Part shown: positions 27,033-35,007 of the stretch, one piece after another
Position numbering within the stretch: the first letter of the stretch is position 1
How the letters are laid out: every line of letters begins with the position of its first letter
Origin: Pseudomonas putida
GTDB lineage: Bacteria; Pseudomonadota; Gammaproteobacteria; Pseudomonadales; Pseudomonadaceae
DNA: 64,000 nt
Direction: 5' to 3'
Assembly (NCBI RefSeq): GCF_004357765.1
Contig: NZ_SMTE01000013.1
Location: 108,743 to 172,742 of the forward strand
Position numbers and translations under genes: made by a program
Notes under the pieces: model-generated
The model's database searches: none
What the model was told of the DNA's origin: nothing
What the model saw: the letters and a program-made list of their open reading frames with translations, nothing else

Positions 27033-27061
27033 AGGTTATCCACATTTATTGTGGATAACCT
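27033..27061. repeat. Inverted pair of DnaA-box sequences
   Basis: AGGTTATCCACA and its exact complement TGTGGATAACCT are separated by TTTAT. Each arm contains TTATCCACA, the high-affinity DnaA box. The pair sits just upstream of the DUF1232 gene. It could be a DnaA-binding regulatory site, or simply a stem-loop. Confidence 0.6.
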
Positions 27062-27217
27062 TGTGAACAGGGCGAATTTTCCGACGTCAGGTGCCCACGA
27101 GGCAAGGGCCCCGGTCAGATCGGGCGTTTTTTACACAGCGGTTTCAAGACGCGCAAACGTTTTAGGCCGCATAGCCTAGGACCGTCCACGCCCAGGCAGG
27201 TTCGTTTCGAGCAGAAA

Positions 27218-27248
27218 CGACAACGCCCCGTCGAACGGGGCGTTGTCG
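27218..27248 (-). terminator. Terminator of the FKBP-type isomerase gene
   Basis: A perfect 13-bp stem CGACAACGCCCCG / CGGGGCGTTGTCG with a 5-nt loop lies 14 nt past the stop on the minus strand. A weak T-poor tail follows (TTTCTGC). Confidence 0.8.
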
Positions 27249-27261
27249 GCAGAGCCGGGTA

Positions 27262-28011
27262 TTACTTGGCCGGCGCTTCGGCAGGTGCTTCGCCTGGAGC
27301 GTCGCCCTGCAGTTGGGCCGGATCCTTGATGCCGAGCAGTTCGAGGTCGAACACCAGCACCGAGTTGGCCGGGATCAGCGGGCTTGGGCTCTGGGCGCCG
27401 TAGGCCAGCTCAGCCGGGATGAACAGCTTGTACTTCTCGCCGACGTGCATCAGCTGCAGGCCTTCGACCCAGCCCGGGATCACGCCGCTGACCGGCAGGT
27501 CGATCGGGCTGCCACGCTCGACCGAGCTGTCGAACACCTTGCCATCGATCAGCTTGCCTTCGTAGTGGACAGTGACCACATCGGTCGGCTTGGGCTGCGG
27601 GCCGTCGGCCTTCTTGATCACTTCATACTGCAGGCCCGAAGCGGTGGTGACGACACCTGGCTTCTTGGCGTTTTCTTCGAGGAACTTCTTGCCGGCGGCG
27701 GAAGCTTCTTCGCTGGCCTTGGCCAGGCGCTCTTCAGCACGCTTCTGCAGCGAGGTGAAGGCTTCGACCAGTTCGTCGTCCTTGATGCGCTGTTCTTTCT
27801 TGCCGACAGCGTCTTCGATGCCAAGGGCCACCGCTTTCGAATCAAGGTCTTCCATGCCTTCCTGAGCCAGGCTCTTGCCCATGTTCAGGCCGATACCGTA
27901 GGAGGCTTTCTGTGCCGGAGTTTTCAGCTCGGGTGTGCTGGCTTGTTGATCACAGCCAGCCAGTACCAGGCCTACCAGGGCAACCGCAGCCGCCAAACGA
28001 TGCTGTTTCAT
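27262..28011 (-). CDS. FKBP-type peptidyl-prolyl isomerase lipoprotein (FkpA/Mip-like)
   Basis: Envelope folding factor of 249 aa. The start MKQHRL has AAGGAAATAGC upstream; a longer frame from 28035 would bury the signal. The lipobox LVLAGC indicates a lipoprotein. An N-terminal dimerisation domain (about 35-125, KASYGIGLNMGKSLAQ) and a long helix precede the FKBP domain (about 130-228: ASGLQYEVIKKADGP, VHYEGKLIDGKVFDSS, GVIPGWVEGLQLM). The acidic Ala/Pro tail GDAPGEAPAEAPAK is unstructured. The layout is that of FkpA, Mip and FklB. It is monocistronic with its own terminator. Confidence 0.92.
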   Translation of the reverse strand: MKQHRLAAAVALVGLVLAGCDQQASTPELKTPAQKASYGIGLNMGKSLAQEGMEDLDSKAVALGIEDAVGKKEQRIKDDELVEAFTSLQKRAEERLAKASEEASAAGKKFLEENAKKPGVVTTASGLQYEVIKKADGPQPKPTDVVTVHYEGKLIDGKVFDSSVERGSPIDLPVSGVIPGWVEGLQLMHVGEKYKLFIPAELAYGAQSPSPLIPANSVLVFDLELLGIKDPAQLQGDAPGEAPAEAPAK

Positions 28012-28248
28012 GCTATTTCCTTGTTCATGCGCCATAGGGGCAATCAGGGTAAAGCCGCGAGCTTAGCAGGCGGCCATGACCAATGGCTACCGGCATAAGA
28101 GCGGGTTGTAGTCCATAAGTTCAGTGGTTAAAAGCTTATTCATCTGCCGGCTCGCAGCCAATGGCCAGTATTGACCCTGGGTGCCGGTTTTGCCTGGTGT
28201 ATCCGCCGATTTATTTCCCTTGGGGCAAAACGGTGTGGCGCAGCGCAT

Positions 28249-29181
28249 TCAGGGATACAGACCCTCCCGATACTGCCCGGCTACCTCGCGCAGCACCTCG
28301 CACACCCACTGCCCCGGCAGGCTCTGTGCCAGCGCCGCATTGCGACAGATGCCCACCGAGCCACCCTGCTCGCGCACGCCCAGGTCAAGCTCGGCCAGTT
28401 CCCCGCTGCGCAGGTCGATCAATACCGCATCGCGCGGCGCCACCCATACCGCATCGCTACCCAGCAGGTAACGGCGGCTGAGCGCCAGCGACAGGGTTTC
28501 CAGGCGCTGCGCCGAAGGCTGGATGCCACATTGCACGAACAGGCTGTCGGCATGCTGACGAATGGTGGTGCCCGGTGGCGGCAGCACCAGCGGGTAGTGC
28601 CCCAGCCGTGCGCGCTCGACCGGAGTACCGTTCAGCAACGGATGGCCGGGACGTACCACCAGGGCCATCGACTCGCTGTACAAGTGCTCGAAAGACAGCC
28701 CCTGGATCTGCGGACTGTCGGTCATGCGTCCGACCACCAGCTCCAGTTCGCCCAGGTGCAACTGCCCGAGCAACTGTGCACTGACGCCGGTGACGACACT
28801 GATCAGCAAGGCCTCATGGCGCTGGTGCAGGCGGCACAGCACCTCAGGCATGAGCAGGCCTTCGACCGTCGACAGCACGCCGATCCGCACCTGCGAAGGC
28901 GCTCGCGCCTCGCCGCGCAGGCTGCTCACGCCGTCCCGCAAGGCTTGCACGCTCGGGCCGGCGTACCGCATGAAACGGGTGCCGGCCGGGGTCAGTTCGA
29001 CACCCTGCCGGCTGCGCTCGAACAGGCGCGCCTCGAGCAGATCCTCAAGCTCCTTGAGGGTCTTGGAAATCGCCGGCTGGCTGATGGCCAGGACATCAGC
29101 CGCCCTGGCCAGACTGCCCTGCCGGGCAATCTCCAGAAAGCACAGCAGATGACGGTACTTGATGCGGGTGTCGAGATTCAT
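28249..29181 (-). CDS. pcaQ: LysR-type regulator, PcaQ-like
   Basis: A 310-aa LysR regulator with the winged HTH at residues 8-66 (FLEIARQGSLARAADVLAISQPAISKTLKELE) and a C-terminal effector domain. The N-terminus MNLDTRIKYRHLLCFLEIA and GTRFMRYAGPSVQALRDG match PcaQ, which activates protocatechuate genes in response to beta-carboxymuconate in rhizobia. No pca genes are in the window, so here it is an orphan. The real target may be the uptake/catabolic genes nearby or a distant pca operon. It directly follows the AraC regulator gene on the same strand (9-bp gap). Confidence 0.8.
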   Translation of the reverse strand: MNLDTRIKYRHLLCFLEIARQGSLARAADVLAISQPAISKTLKELEDLLEARLFERSRQGVELTPAGTRFMRYAGPSVQALRDGVSSLRGEARAPSQVRIGVLSTVEGLLMPEVLCRLHQRHEALLISVVTGVSAQLLGQLHLGELELVVGRMTDSPQIQGLSFEHLYSESMALVVRPGHPLLNGTPVERARLGHYPLVLPPPGTTIRQHADSLFVQCGIQPSAQRLETLSLALSRRYLLGSDAVWVAPRDAVLIDLRSGELAELDLGVREQGGSVGICRNAALAQSLPGQWVCEVLREVAGQYREGLYP

Positions 29182-29190
29182 GCGGCAAGC

Positions 29191-30120
29191 TTACCGCATC
29201 GCCACCTGCGGCGTATCCGGGTCACGTTGCTGGCGGCGGAACTGCCCCGGCGGCAGGCCGTGGATCTGGCGAAAACGCCGGGAGAAATAAGCTTCATCGG
29301 CAAAGCCGCAGAGCCGCGCCACCTCGCCCACCGGCCGGCTGCCATTGAGCAGGTAGTTGCGCGCCGTGTGCATGCGCCGCTCCAACACCAGTTCACTGAA
29401 GGTCTTGCCGATTTCCTTGCGCAACCAGTGGGTCAGGTAGGTCGGCGACAGATAGGTCGCCGCCGCCACCTTCTGCAGGTTGAGGTCGGGATCATCGATG
29501 TGCCGGCGCAGGTAGTCGCTCATGCGTCCCAGGGCGGCGCGCCGGCTCAGTTGCGCGGCATTGCCCTCGGCCAACGCGCGCAGGGGCTCGGCGTACAGGC
29601 CGCAGACCTGACCGATCAATTGCAAGAGCAAGCCCTTGAGCATCTCGCGGCTGCCGAATCGGCGGTTGCCATCGAGTTCGCGCATGCGTTCGAGCATCTG
29701 CCGCACCTGGGCGAATTCAGCGTCATCGAGGCAGAAATCCAAGTGTTCCTGAAAGCGAAACGGCGACAGCTCGGGGGCCTGCAGGATCGAGACGTCCTCC
29801 AGATCCATCGGGTCGCAGGCCAGGTGCGGCAGGAGGAAGGTCTGGGAGAAGTTGATCACCATGAAATCGCTGTCGGCCGGGTGCGGGATCACGTGGACCC
29901 GATGCGGCAGGATGAACGCCAGGGTATTGCGGCGAAACGGGCGCTGCACGCTGCCGATGTGCTGCACCGTGTCACCGCCGAAATTGATCTGGATCTGGAA
30001 GTACTCGTGGCGATGCGGCGCAGTCTCGGCGCAGCGGCCATGCTGGTCGCGGATGTGGAAGTCCATCAGCTCGCTGCGCTGCTGCATGAGGTAGGTCGGG
30101 ACCTCGTGCTTGGGGGGCAT
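29191..30120 (-). CDS. AraC-family transcriptional regulator
   Basis: A 309-aa regulator with an N-terminal cupin sensor domain (about 15-150; HRHEYFQIQINFGG and FILPHRVHVIPHP suggest a ligand pocket) and a C-terminal double HTH (about 200-298: LQKVAAATYLSPTYLTHWLRKEIGKTFSELV and VGEVARLCGFADEAYFSRRFRQIHGLPPGQFR). It is divergent from the MFS/FAH/SDR/dehydrogenase operon, which it probably controls. The 432-bp divergent region holds a REP pair and the promoters. The inducer is unknown; the downstream enzymes suggest a hydroxy- or oxo-acid. Confidence 0.88.
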   Translation of the reverse strand: MPPKHEVPTYLMQQRSELMDFHIRDQHGRCAETAPHRHEYFQIQINFGGDTVQHIGSVQRPFRRNTLAFILPHRVHVIPHPADSDFMVINFSQTFLLPHLACDPMDLEDVSILQAPELSPFRFQEHLDFCLDDAEFAQVRQMLERMRELDGNRRFGSREMLKGLLLQLIGQVCGLYAEPLRALAEGNAAQLSRRAALGRMSDYLRRHIDDPDLNLQKVAAATYLSPTYLTHWLRKEIGKTFSELVLERRMHTARNYLLNGSRPVGEVARLCGFADEAYFSRRFRQIHGLPPGQFRRQQRDPDTPQVAMR

Positions 30121-30148
30121 TGGGCTTTCTCCGGTCGGTAAGACGATG

Positions 30149-30250
30149 GGGTGCCTGTGCGGGCCCTTTCGCGGGTAAACCCGCTCCTACAGGGCCTGCG
30201 CCGCTCGTGTAGGAGCGGGTTTAGCCGCGAAAGGGCCCGCACAGGCACCC
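30149..30250. repeat. REP inverted pair in the AraC-MFS divergent region
   Basis: Long arms GGGTGCCTGTGCGGGCCCTTTCGCGG and complement enclose two REP cores (CGGGTAAACCCGCTCCTACA and TGTAGGAGCGGGTTTAGCCGCG). The outer arms of about 25 bp are nearly perfect. It lies between the AraC start and the MFS promoter region. The remaining 300 bp up to the MFS gene hold promoter sequence and an A-rich motif, with no ORF. Confidence 0.9.
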
Positions 30251-30528
30251 GATAATTCTGACCGGCATCCGGTCTAACTGGCAACAAGTTGTACGATGTC
30301 TAAGCTCGAAAACGTAGCCACCCGTTCAAAAAACCATACCCCTCGAGATCCCTTAAACCCCTCTAAACCAAGCTTTTCAGCAAATCAGGCGCGCCGAACC
30401 CCCGCCCGCATATTTGTTGGACAACGCAGTCTAGGCTGCGCCTCTCTGCAGAAAACGATCTAAACCACGCGTTGCATTTCGATAGTTGTACGACCACCTT
30501 AGAAAAGGGACTGCAGCCCACCTCACCC

Positions 30529-30540
30529 AACAACAACAAA
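30529..30540 (+). promoter_or_regulatory. Candidate Crc/Hfq (CA) motif before the MFS gene
   Basis: AACAACAACAAA lies immediately upstream of the GAGG ribosome site of the MFS gene (ATG 30553) and fits AAnAAnAA. Such motifs recruit Hfq/Crc to block translation of secondary catabolic operons in Pseudomonas. Confidence 0.6.
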
Positions 30541-30552
30541 CGAGGTCGACTC

Positions 30553-31896
30553 ATGTCGAGCACGCCAACCTCGCGTACCACGGCGACGTCGTTCGCCCTG
30601 GACGCGGCTCCATCGCAACGCCTGCCCACTCGCCGCCGCTGGTTCATGCTGTCACTGCTGCTGCTGGCGACCATCATCAACTACGTCGACCGGGTCAACA
30701 TTTCCATCGCTGCACCGTTCATGTCCAAGGATCTGGGCCTGGACAAGGTCGAAATGGGCCTGATCTTTTCCGCTTTCGCCTGGACCTACGCCTTGGCCTT
30801 GGTGCCTGCCGGTTTCATCGCCGACCGGTTCGGCTCGCGCCTGACCTATGGCGTGTCGCTGATCAGTTGGTCGGCGGTCACCGTTGCCCAGGGCCTGGCC
30901 AGTGGCTTCGCTTCGCTGTTCGGCCTGCGCCTGGCGGTCGGCGCCATGGAAGCTCCGGCCTTTCCGGCCAACAGCCGCGCGGTGACGGTATGGTTCCCCG
31001 CCCGCGAGCGCGGCATGGCCAGCAGTATCTACGTCTGCGGCCAGTACCTGGGCACCGCGCTGTTCACCGGCGCGCTGCTGTGGCTGGCCACCACCTATGA
31101 CTGGCGCCACGTGTTCTACAGCACCGGTGCGATCGGCATCGTGTTCGGCGTGCTGTGGCTGTGGCTGTACCGCGATCCGCTGAGTTGCAAGAAGGTCAGC
31201 AAGGAAGAGCTGGCCTACATCGAGAACGGCGGCGGTCTGGTGAAAAGCAGCCAGCAACGCACCCGCTTCGACTGGCGTCAAGTCGCCGAGCTGTTCCGCT
31301 ATCGCCAGGTGTGGGCGATCTGCCTGGGCAAGTTCGCCAGCACCTCGGCGCTTTACTTCTTCCTGACCTGGTTCCCCACTTACCTGATCGAAGAACGCCA
31401 ACTGACCCTGATCAAGGTCGGCATCTTCGCGGTGATGCCGTTCATTGGCGCGACCGTGGGTATCCTCCTGGCGGGTATCGTTTCCGACCTGCTGATCCGC
31501 CGCGGCTACTCGCTGTCGTTCGCCCGCAAGCTGCCGCTGGTGGTGGGGTCGATGCTGGGCATGTCGATCGTGCTGGTCAATTTCACCGACTCCAACGTGC
31601 TGTGCATCGCCGTCCTGACGTTGGCGTTCTTCGCCCAGGGCATCGCTTCGTCGTCATGGGCGGCGGTGTCGGAGGTGGCGCCCAAGGAGTTGATCGGGCT
31701 CACCGGTGGCATCACCAGCCTGGCGGCCAACATCGGCGGCATCGTCACGCCGATCGTGATCGGCGCCATCGTACAGGCCAGCGGCTCGTTCGCCATGGCG
31801 TTCTGGTTCATCGGCGGCGTCGCGTTGATGGGCACCCTTTCCTACTCGTTGTTGCTGGGCAAGTTGTACCGGATCGAGCTGAAGGCGGCGTCCTGA
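30553..31896 (+). CDS. MFS transporter, anion:cation symporter (D-galactonate/phthalate) type
   Basis: A 447-aa major facilitator with 12 hydrophobic segments. The loop-2 motif ADRFGSRLTYGV follows TM2, and the N-terminal INYVDRVNISIAAPFMSKDLGL matches the ACS family that includes galactonate, glucarate and tartrate carriers. Family members import organic or sugar acids with protons. It is first in an operon with FAH, SDR and 2-hydroxyacid dehydrogenase genes, separated from them by a REP pair. ATG 30553 has GAGG upstream. The substrate is probably a hydroxy or keto acid. Confidence 0.88.
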   Translation: MSSTPTSRTTATSFALDAAPSQRLPTRRRWFMLSLLLLATIINYVDRVNISIAAPFMSKDLGLDKVEMGLIFSAFAWTYALALVPAGFIADRFGSRLTYGVSLISWSAVTVAQGLASGFASLFGLRLAVGAMEAPAFPANSRAVTVWFPARERGMASSIYVCGQYLGTALFTGALLWLATTYDWRHVFYSTGAIGIVFGVLWLWLYRDPLSCKKVSKEELAYIENGGGLVKSSQQRTRFDWRQVAELFRYRQVWAICLGKFASTSALYFFLTWFPTYLIEERQLTLIKVGIFAVMPFIGATVGILLAGIVSDLLIRRGYSLSFARKLPLVVGSMLGMSIVLVNFTDSNVLCIAVLTLAFFAQGIASSSWAAVSEVAPKELIGLTGGITSLAANIGGIVTPIVIGAIVQASGSFAMAFWFIGGVALMGTLSYSLLLGKLYRIELKAAS

Positions 31897-31917
31897 GTCG
31901 AGCATTGCAGGGGCTTT

Positions 31918-31998
31918 GCCGGCCTCTTCGCGGCTAAAGCCGCTCCTACAGATGGATCGCAGTCCTGTAGGAGCGGCTTTAGCCGCGAAGAAGCCGGC
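31918..31998. repeat. REP inverted pair between MFS and FAH genes
   Basis: Arms GCCGGCCTCTTCGCGGCTAAAGCCGCTCCTACA and its near-complement form one large hairpin inside the catabolic gene group. It may differentially stabilise the MFS message. Confidence 0.9.
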
Positions 31999-32105
31999 AA
32001 AGACCAACGCAGCTCCCCGGATTAGTCCAATCCAACCCCGTTTTTGTCCAACTTTGCTCGCCCGCCGCTGTTTACGCTGCCCACTCCAGCACGGAGGAAG
32101 TCCCC

Positions 32106-32816
32106 ATGTCGTATCTGTTCAATCCGCCGCCCACGGTCAGCCTGCCGATCCATGGCAGTGCCACGCGCTTTCCCGTCGGTCGGGTGTTCTGCCTGGGCCG
32201 CAACTACCCCTGGCCCGAGTCTTTCGGCCCCGCGCCGAGCGAGCCGGTGTTTTTCATGAAGCCGGCCTGCAACATCGTCCAGGCCACCGGCGAGCTGCCG
32301 TTCCCGCCGCAAACCGACGAGTTCTGCCACGAGATCGAGTTAGTGGTGGCGATCGGTGAAGGCGGTGCCGACATCGCCTCCGAACAGGCCCTGGCCCACG
32401 TCTACGGCTTTGCCGCGGGCCTGGACCTGACCCGCCGCGACCGCCAGCGGCAGGCCAAGGCCGAAGGGCTGCCATGGGAAGGCGCCAAGGTATTCGAGGC
32501 TTCGGCACCGATGACCGCGATAGTGCCTGCCAGCCAGTGCACCTGGCCGCTCGATGCCAGCCTTTGGCTGCAGGTCAACGGCCAGGAACGCCAGCGCGCC
32601 CATCTGTCCCAACAGACCTGGCCGCTGGCCGAGGTGATCAGCCGCCTGTCGCGGCTACTGCCACTGCGCCCCGGTGACCTGATCATGACCGGCAGTCCGC
32701 CCGGCGTGGCGCCCTTGAATCCCGGCGATGTGATCCACGCCGGCATCGACGGCATTGGCGAACTGCACCTGCAGGTCGGTGCGCGCGCCAGCGTTTCCCG
32801 CACCCACGCCGCCTGA
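32106..32816 (+). CDS. Fumarylacetoacetate hydrolase (FAH) family enzyme
   Basis: A 236-aa metal-dependent hydrolase or decarboxylase of the FAH superfamily. The core begins GRVFCLGRNYPWP (about 25), with metal-ligand acids in EFCHEIELVVAIGEGG (about 74-80) and GFAAGLDLTRRDRQ. LIMTGSPPGVAPLNPGDV near the C-terminus is typical of acylpyruvases and 2-keto-3-deoxy acid enzymes. It is followed 15 bp later by the SDR gene. Family members cleave C-C bonds of beta-diketo acids or decarboxylate oxaloacetate; the exact reaction is unknown here. Confidence 0.88.
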   Translation: MSYLFNPPPTVSLPIHGSATRFPVGRVFCLGRNYPWPESFGPAPSEPVFFMKPACNIVQATGELPFPPQTDEFCHEIELVVAIGEGGADIASEQALAHVYGFAAGLDLTRRDRQRQAKAEGLPWEGAKVFEASAPMTAIVPASQCTWPLDASLWLQVNGQERQRAHLSQQTWPLAEVISRLSRLLPLRPGDLIMTGSPPGVAPLNPGDVIHAGIDGIGELHLQVGARASVSRTHAA

Positions 32817-32831
32817 ATCCCTGGAGTTCCC

Positions 32832-33596
32832 ATGAGCCCTACACAGAACAAGAGAGTCGCCTTGGTCACCGGCGCCGGCAGCGGCATCGGTCGCGCTGTC
32901 GCCCTCGCACTGCTCGAGGACGGCTTCTGCCTGGTCCTCGCCGGGCGTCGCGCCGAACCCTTGCAAGCGCTTGCCGAGCAGGCCCGGGCCGCCGGTGGCC
33001 AGGCCCTGGCCGTGCCCACCGATGTGCGCGACGAGCACAGCGTGGCCCAGCTGTTCGCCACTATCGAGGAAGTGCATGGCCGCCTCGACGTGGTGTTCAA
33101 CAACGCCGGCATCAACGCTCCGGCCGTGCCGGTCGACGAACTGCCGCTGGAGAACTGGCGCAACGTCATCGCCACCAACGTCGATGGCGTGTTCCTCTGC
33201 GCCCGCGGCGCCTTTGGCCTGATGCGACGCCAACAGCCTCAGGGTGGACGAATCATCAACAACGGTTCGATCTCGGCGCACACGCCACGTCCGTTCACCG
33301 CCCCCTACACGGCCAGCAAGCATGCCGTGCTCGGCCTGACCAAGGCACTGGCCCTCGATGGCCGGCCCTACAACATCGTCTGCAGCCAGGTGGACATCGG
33401 CAATGCCCTGACCGAGCTGTCCGAACGCATGACCCGTGGCGTGCGCCAGGCCAATGGCGAGATCGCCGCCGAGCCGATGCTCGACGTGCGCCACGTGGCC
33501 GATGCCGTGCGCTACATCGCGGCACTGCCGCTCGACGCCAACGTACTGAACATGACCGTGATGGCCAGCAACATGCCCTTCGTCGGGCGCGGCTGA
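32832..33596 (+). CDS. Short-chain dehydrogenase/reductase
   Basis: A 254-aa classical SDR. The cofactor motif TGAGSGIG (about 15-22) and NNAG (about 92) are present. The catalytic triad is visible as Ser in [11 protein letters not shown], Tyr in [10 protein letters not shown] (YxxxK) and the following Lys. ARG-containing residues after strand 2 (AGRRAEP) favour NADP. It lies in an operon between the FAH and hydroxyacid dehydrogenase genes and probably oxidises a sugar-acid or hydroxy-acid intermediate. Confidence 0.9.
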   Translation: MSPTQNKRVALVTGAGSGIGRAVALALLEDGFCLVLAGRRAEPLQALAEQARAAGGQALAVPTDVRDEHSVAQLFATIEEVHGRLDVVFNNAGINAPAVPVDELPLENWRNVIATNVDGVFLCARGAFGLMRRQQPQGGRIINNGSISAHTPRPFTAPYTASKHAVLGLTKALALDGRPYNIVCSQVDIGNALTELSERMTRGVRQANGEIAAEPMLDVRHVADAVRYIAALPLDANVLNMTVMASNMPFVGRG

Positions 33597-33624
33597 CCTC
33601 CCTTGCCTTGAAAGGAACTGCTTG

Positions 33625-34575
33625 ATGAAACCGCAAATCCTGCAACTGAGCCCCATCCTTATCCCAGCCGTCCGCGAGCGCCTGGAATCACTGTTCACCG
33701 TGCACCGCTACTTCGAGCAGGCCGACAAAGATGCCTGCATCGCCGCCCATGGCGCCCACATCCGTGGCGTGGTCACCGGCGGGCACACCGGCATCAGCCA
33801 GGCGCTGATGGCACGCCTGCCCAACTTGCAGGTGGTGGCGGTGAACGGCGTGGGTACCGATGCAGTGGACCTGGCCTACGCCCGCGACCGCGGCATCCAG
33901 GTGACCGCCACCATCGGCGCGCTGACCGAGGATGTCGCGGACCTGGCCATTGGCCTGCTGATCGGGGTGTGCCGTGGCATCTGCAGCGGCGATCGCTTCG
34001 TCCGCGCCGGGCACTGGGCGACCAGTGCAACGCCGCTGGCACCGCTGCCGCTGGCGCGCCAGGTCTCGGGCATGCGCATCGGTATCGTCGGCATGGGCCG
34101 AGTCGGCCGCGCGGTGGCGCAGCGGGCTGCCGCGTTCGGTTGCCCGATCCGCTACACCGATCTGCAGGCGCTGGACGTGCCCTATGGGTTCGAACCCGAC
34201 CTGCTGCAGTTGGCGAAGGACAGCGATGCGCTGATCCTGGCGGCAGCCGCCGACAAGGGCGAGGCGTTGATCGGCGCCCAAGTGCTGCGAGCATTGGGTC
34301 CGGAGGGCTACCTGATCAACATCGCACGCGGCAAGCTGGTGGATGAACCGGCGTTGATCGCGGCGCTGCAGGCAGGTGAGATCGCCGGGGCGGCATTGGA
34401 CGTGTTCGCCGACGAACCGCACGCGCCAGAGGCGTTGTTCGAACGGGACGACGTGGTGCTGCAACCGCATCGGGCCAGTGCCACGGTGCAGACCCGCACG
34501 CGCATGGGTGAAATGGTGGTCGATGGGTTGGTGGAGGTGTTTGCCGGGCGTAAGCCGCAGGGGTTGGTGATCTAG
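33625..34575 (+). CDS. D-isomer-specific 2-hydroxyacid dehydrogenase
   Basis: A 316-aa NAD(P)-dependent 2-hydroxyacid dehydrogenase. The nucleotide-binding turn GIVGMGRVGRAVAQRAAAFG is at about 153-172, the substrate Arg in LINIARGKLVDE (about 232), Glu in DVFADEPHAPE, and a C-terminal PHRASATVQTR carrying the catalytic His. It resembles hydroxypyruvate/glyoxylate or 2-ketogluconate reductases. It is last in the MFS/FAH/SDR group. ATG 33625 is preceded by AAAGGAAC. A GC-rich hairpin lies between it and the convergent nirD. Confidence 0.9.
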   Translation: MKPQILQLSPILIPAVRERLESLFTVHRYFEQADKDACIAAHGAHIRGVVTGGHTGISQALMARLPNLQVVAVNGVGTDAVDLAYARDRGIQVTATIGALTEDVADLAIGLLIGVCRGICSGDRFVRAGHWATSATPLAPLPLARQVSGMRIGIVGMGRVGRAVAQRAAAFGCPIRYTDLQALDVPYGFEPDLLQLAKDSDALILAAAADKGEALIGAQVLRALGPEGYLINIARGKLVDEPALIAALQAGEIAGAALDVFADEPHAPEALFERDDVVLQPHRASATVQTRTRMGEMVVDGLVEVFAGRKPQGLVI

Positions 34576-34593
34576 ATAGCTTGAACCGGGCTG

Positions 34594-34617
34594 TTCGCGG
34601 CGGTCCGCCGCCGCGAA
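34594..34617. terminator. Hairpin between convergent dehydrogenase and nirD genes
   Basis: TTCGCGGCGG-tccg-CCGCCGCGAA is a perfect 10-bp stem in the 69-nt gap between the two stop codons. It looks like a single REP-type element that may act as a bidirectional terminator. There are no T runs. Confidence 0.55.
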
Positions 34618-34644
34618 AGGGCCGCTACGGACAACCCATCAGGA

Positions 34645-35007
34645 TCAGCCCACCGCCACCTCCACCGCCCCTCCATTGAGCCGCACGGGCCACACCCGCA
34701 ACCGCTGCCCCTCATCCTCCAGGCAGCGGCCACTCGCCAGGCTGAAATGCTGCTTGTACAGCGGCGCCGCCACCACCAACTCCCCCTGCAGGCTGCCCAC
34801 CAATCCACGGCCGATCACATTGGCTCCGGAGCGTGGATCGCGGTTGTCCACCGCATACACCGCCTGCTCCTGACCAGGCAGATAGAAGACCGCCACCTGG
34901 GCACCCTCGAGCCATACCACCACGCCGGAATCGGCGACCAGGTCGTCGGCCTGGCACACCGCCTGCCAGTTCGGTTGGGGTTGTACAGCAGCATTGGACA
35001 GGGTCAT
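34645..35007 (-). CDS. nirD: Nitrite reductase small subunit NirD
   Basis: Rieske-fold small subunit of the cytoplasmic NADH-dependent assimilatory nitrite reductase, which makes ammonium from nitrite. At 120 aa it is family-length, with YAVDNRDPRSGANVIGRGLVG and VVAAPLYKQHFSLASGRCLED. It lacks the four Cys/His cluster ligands of true Rieske proteins, as is normal for NirD. Its start overlaps the nirB stop by one base. The operon is read from a sigma-54-type promoter through a regulated leader. Confidence 0.93.
   Translation of the reverse strand: MTLSNAAVQPQPNWQAVCQADDLVADSGVVVWLEGAQVAVFYLPGQEQAVYAVDNRDPRSGANVIGRGLVGSLQGELVVAAPLYKQHFSLASGRCLEDEGQRLRVWPVRLNGGAVEVAVG

Noticed and set aside
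28171-30141. 656-aa plus-strand frame over the two regulator genes
   Set aside because: Runs antisense through pcaQ and the AraC gene, both of which have recognisable domains.
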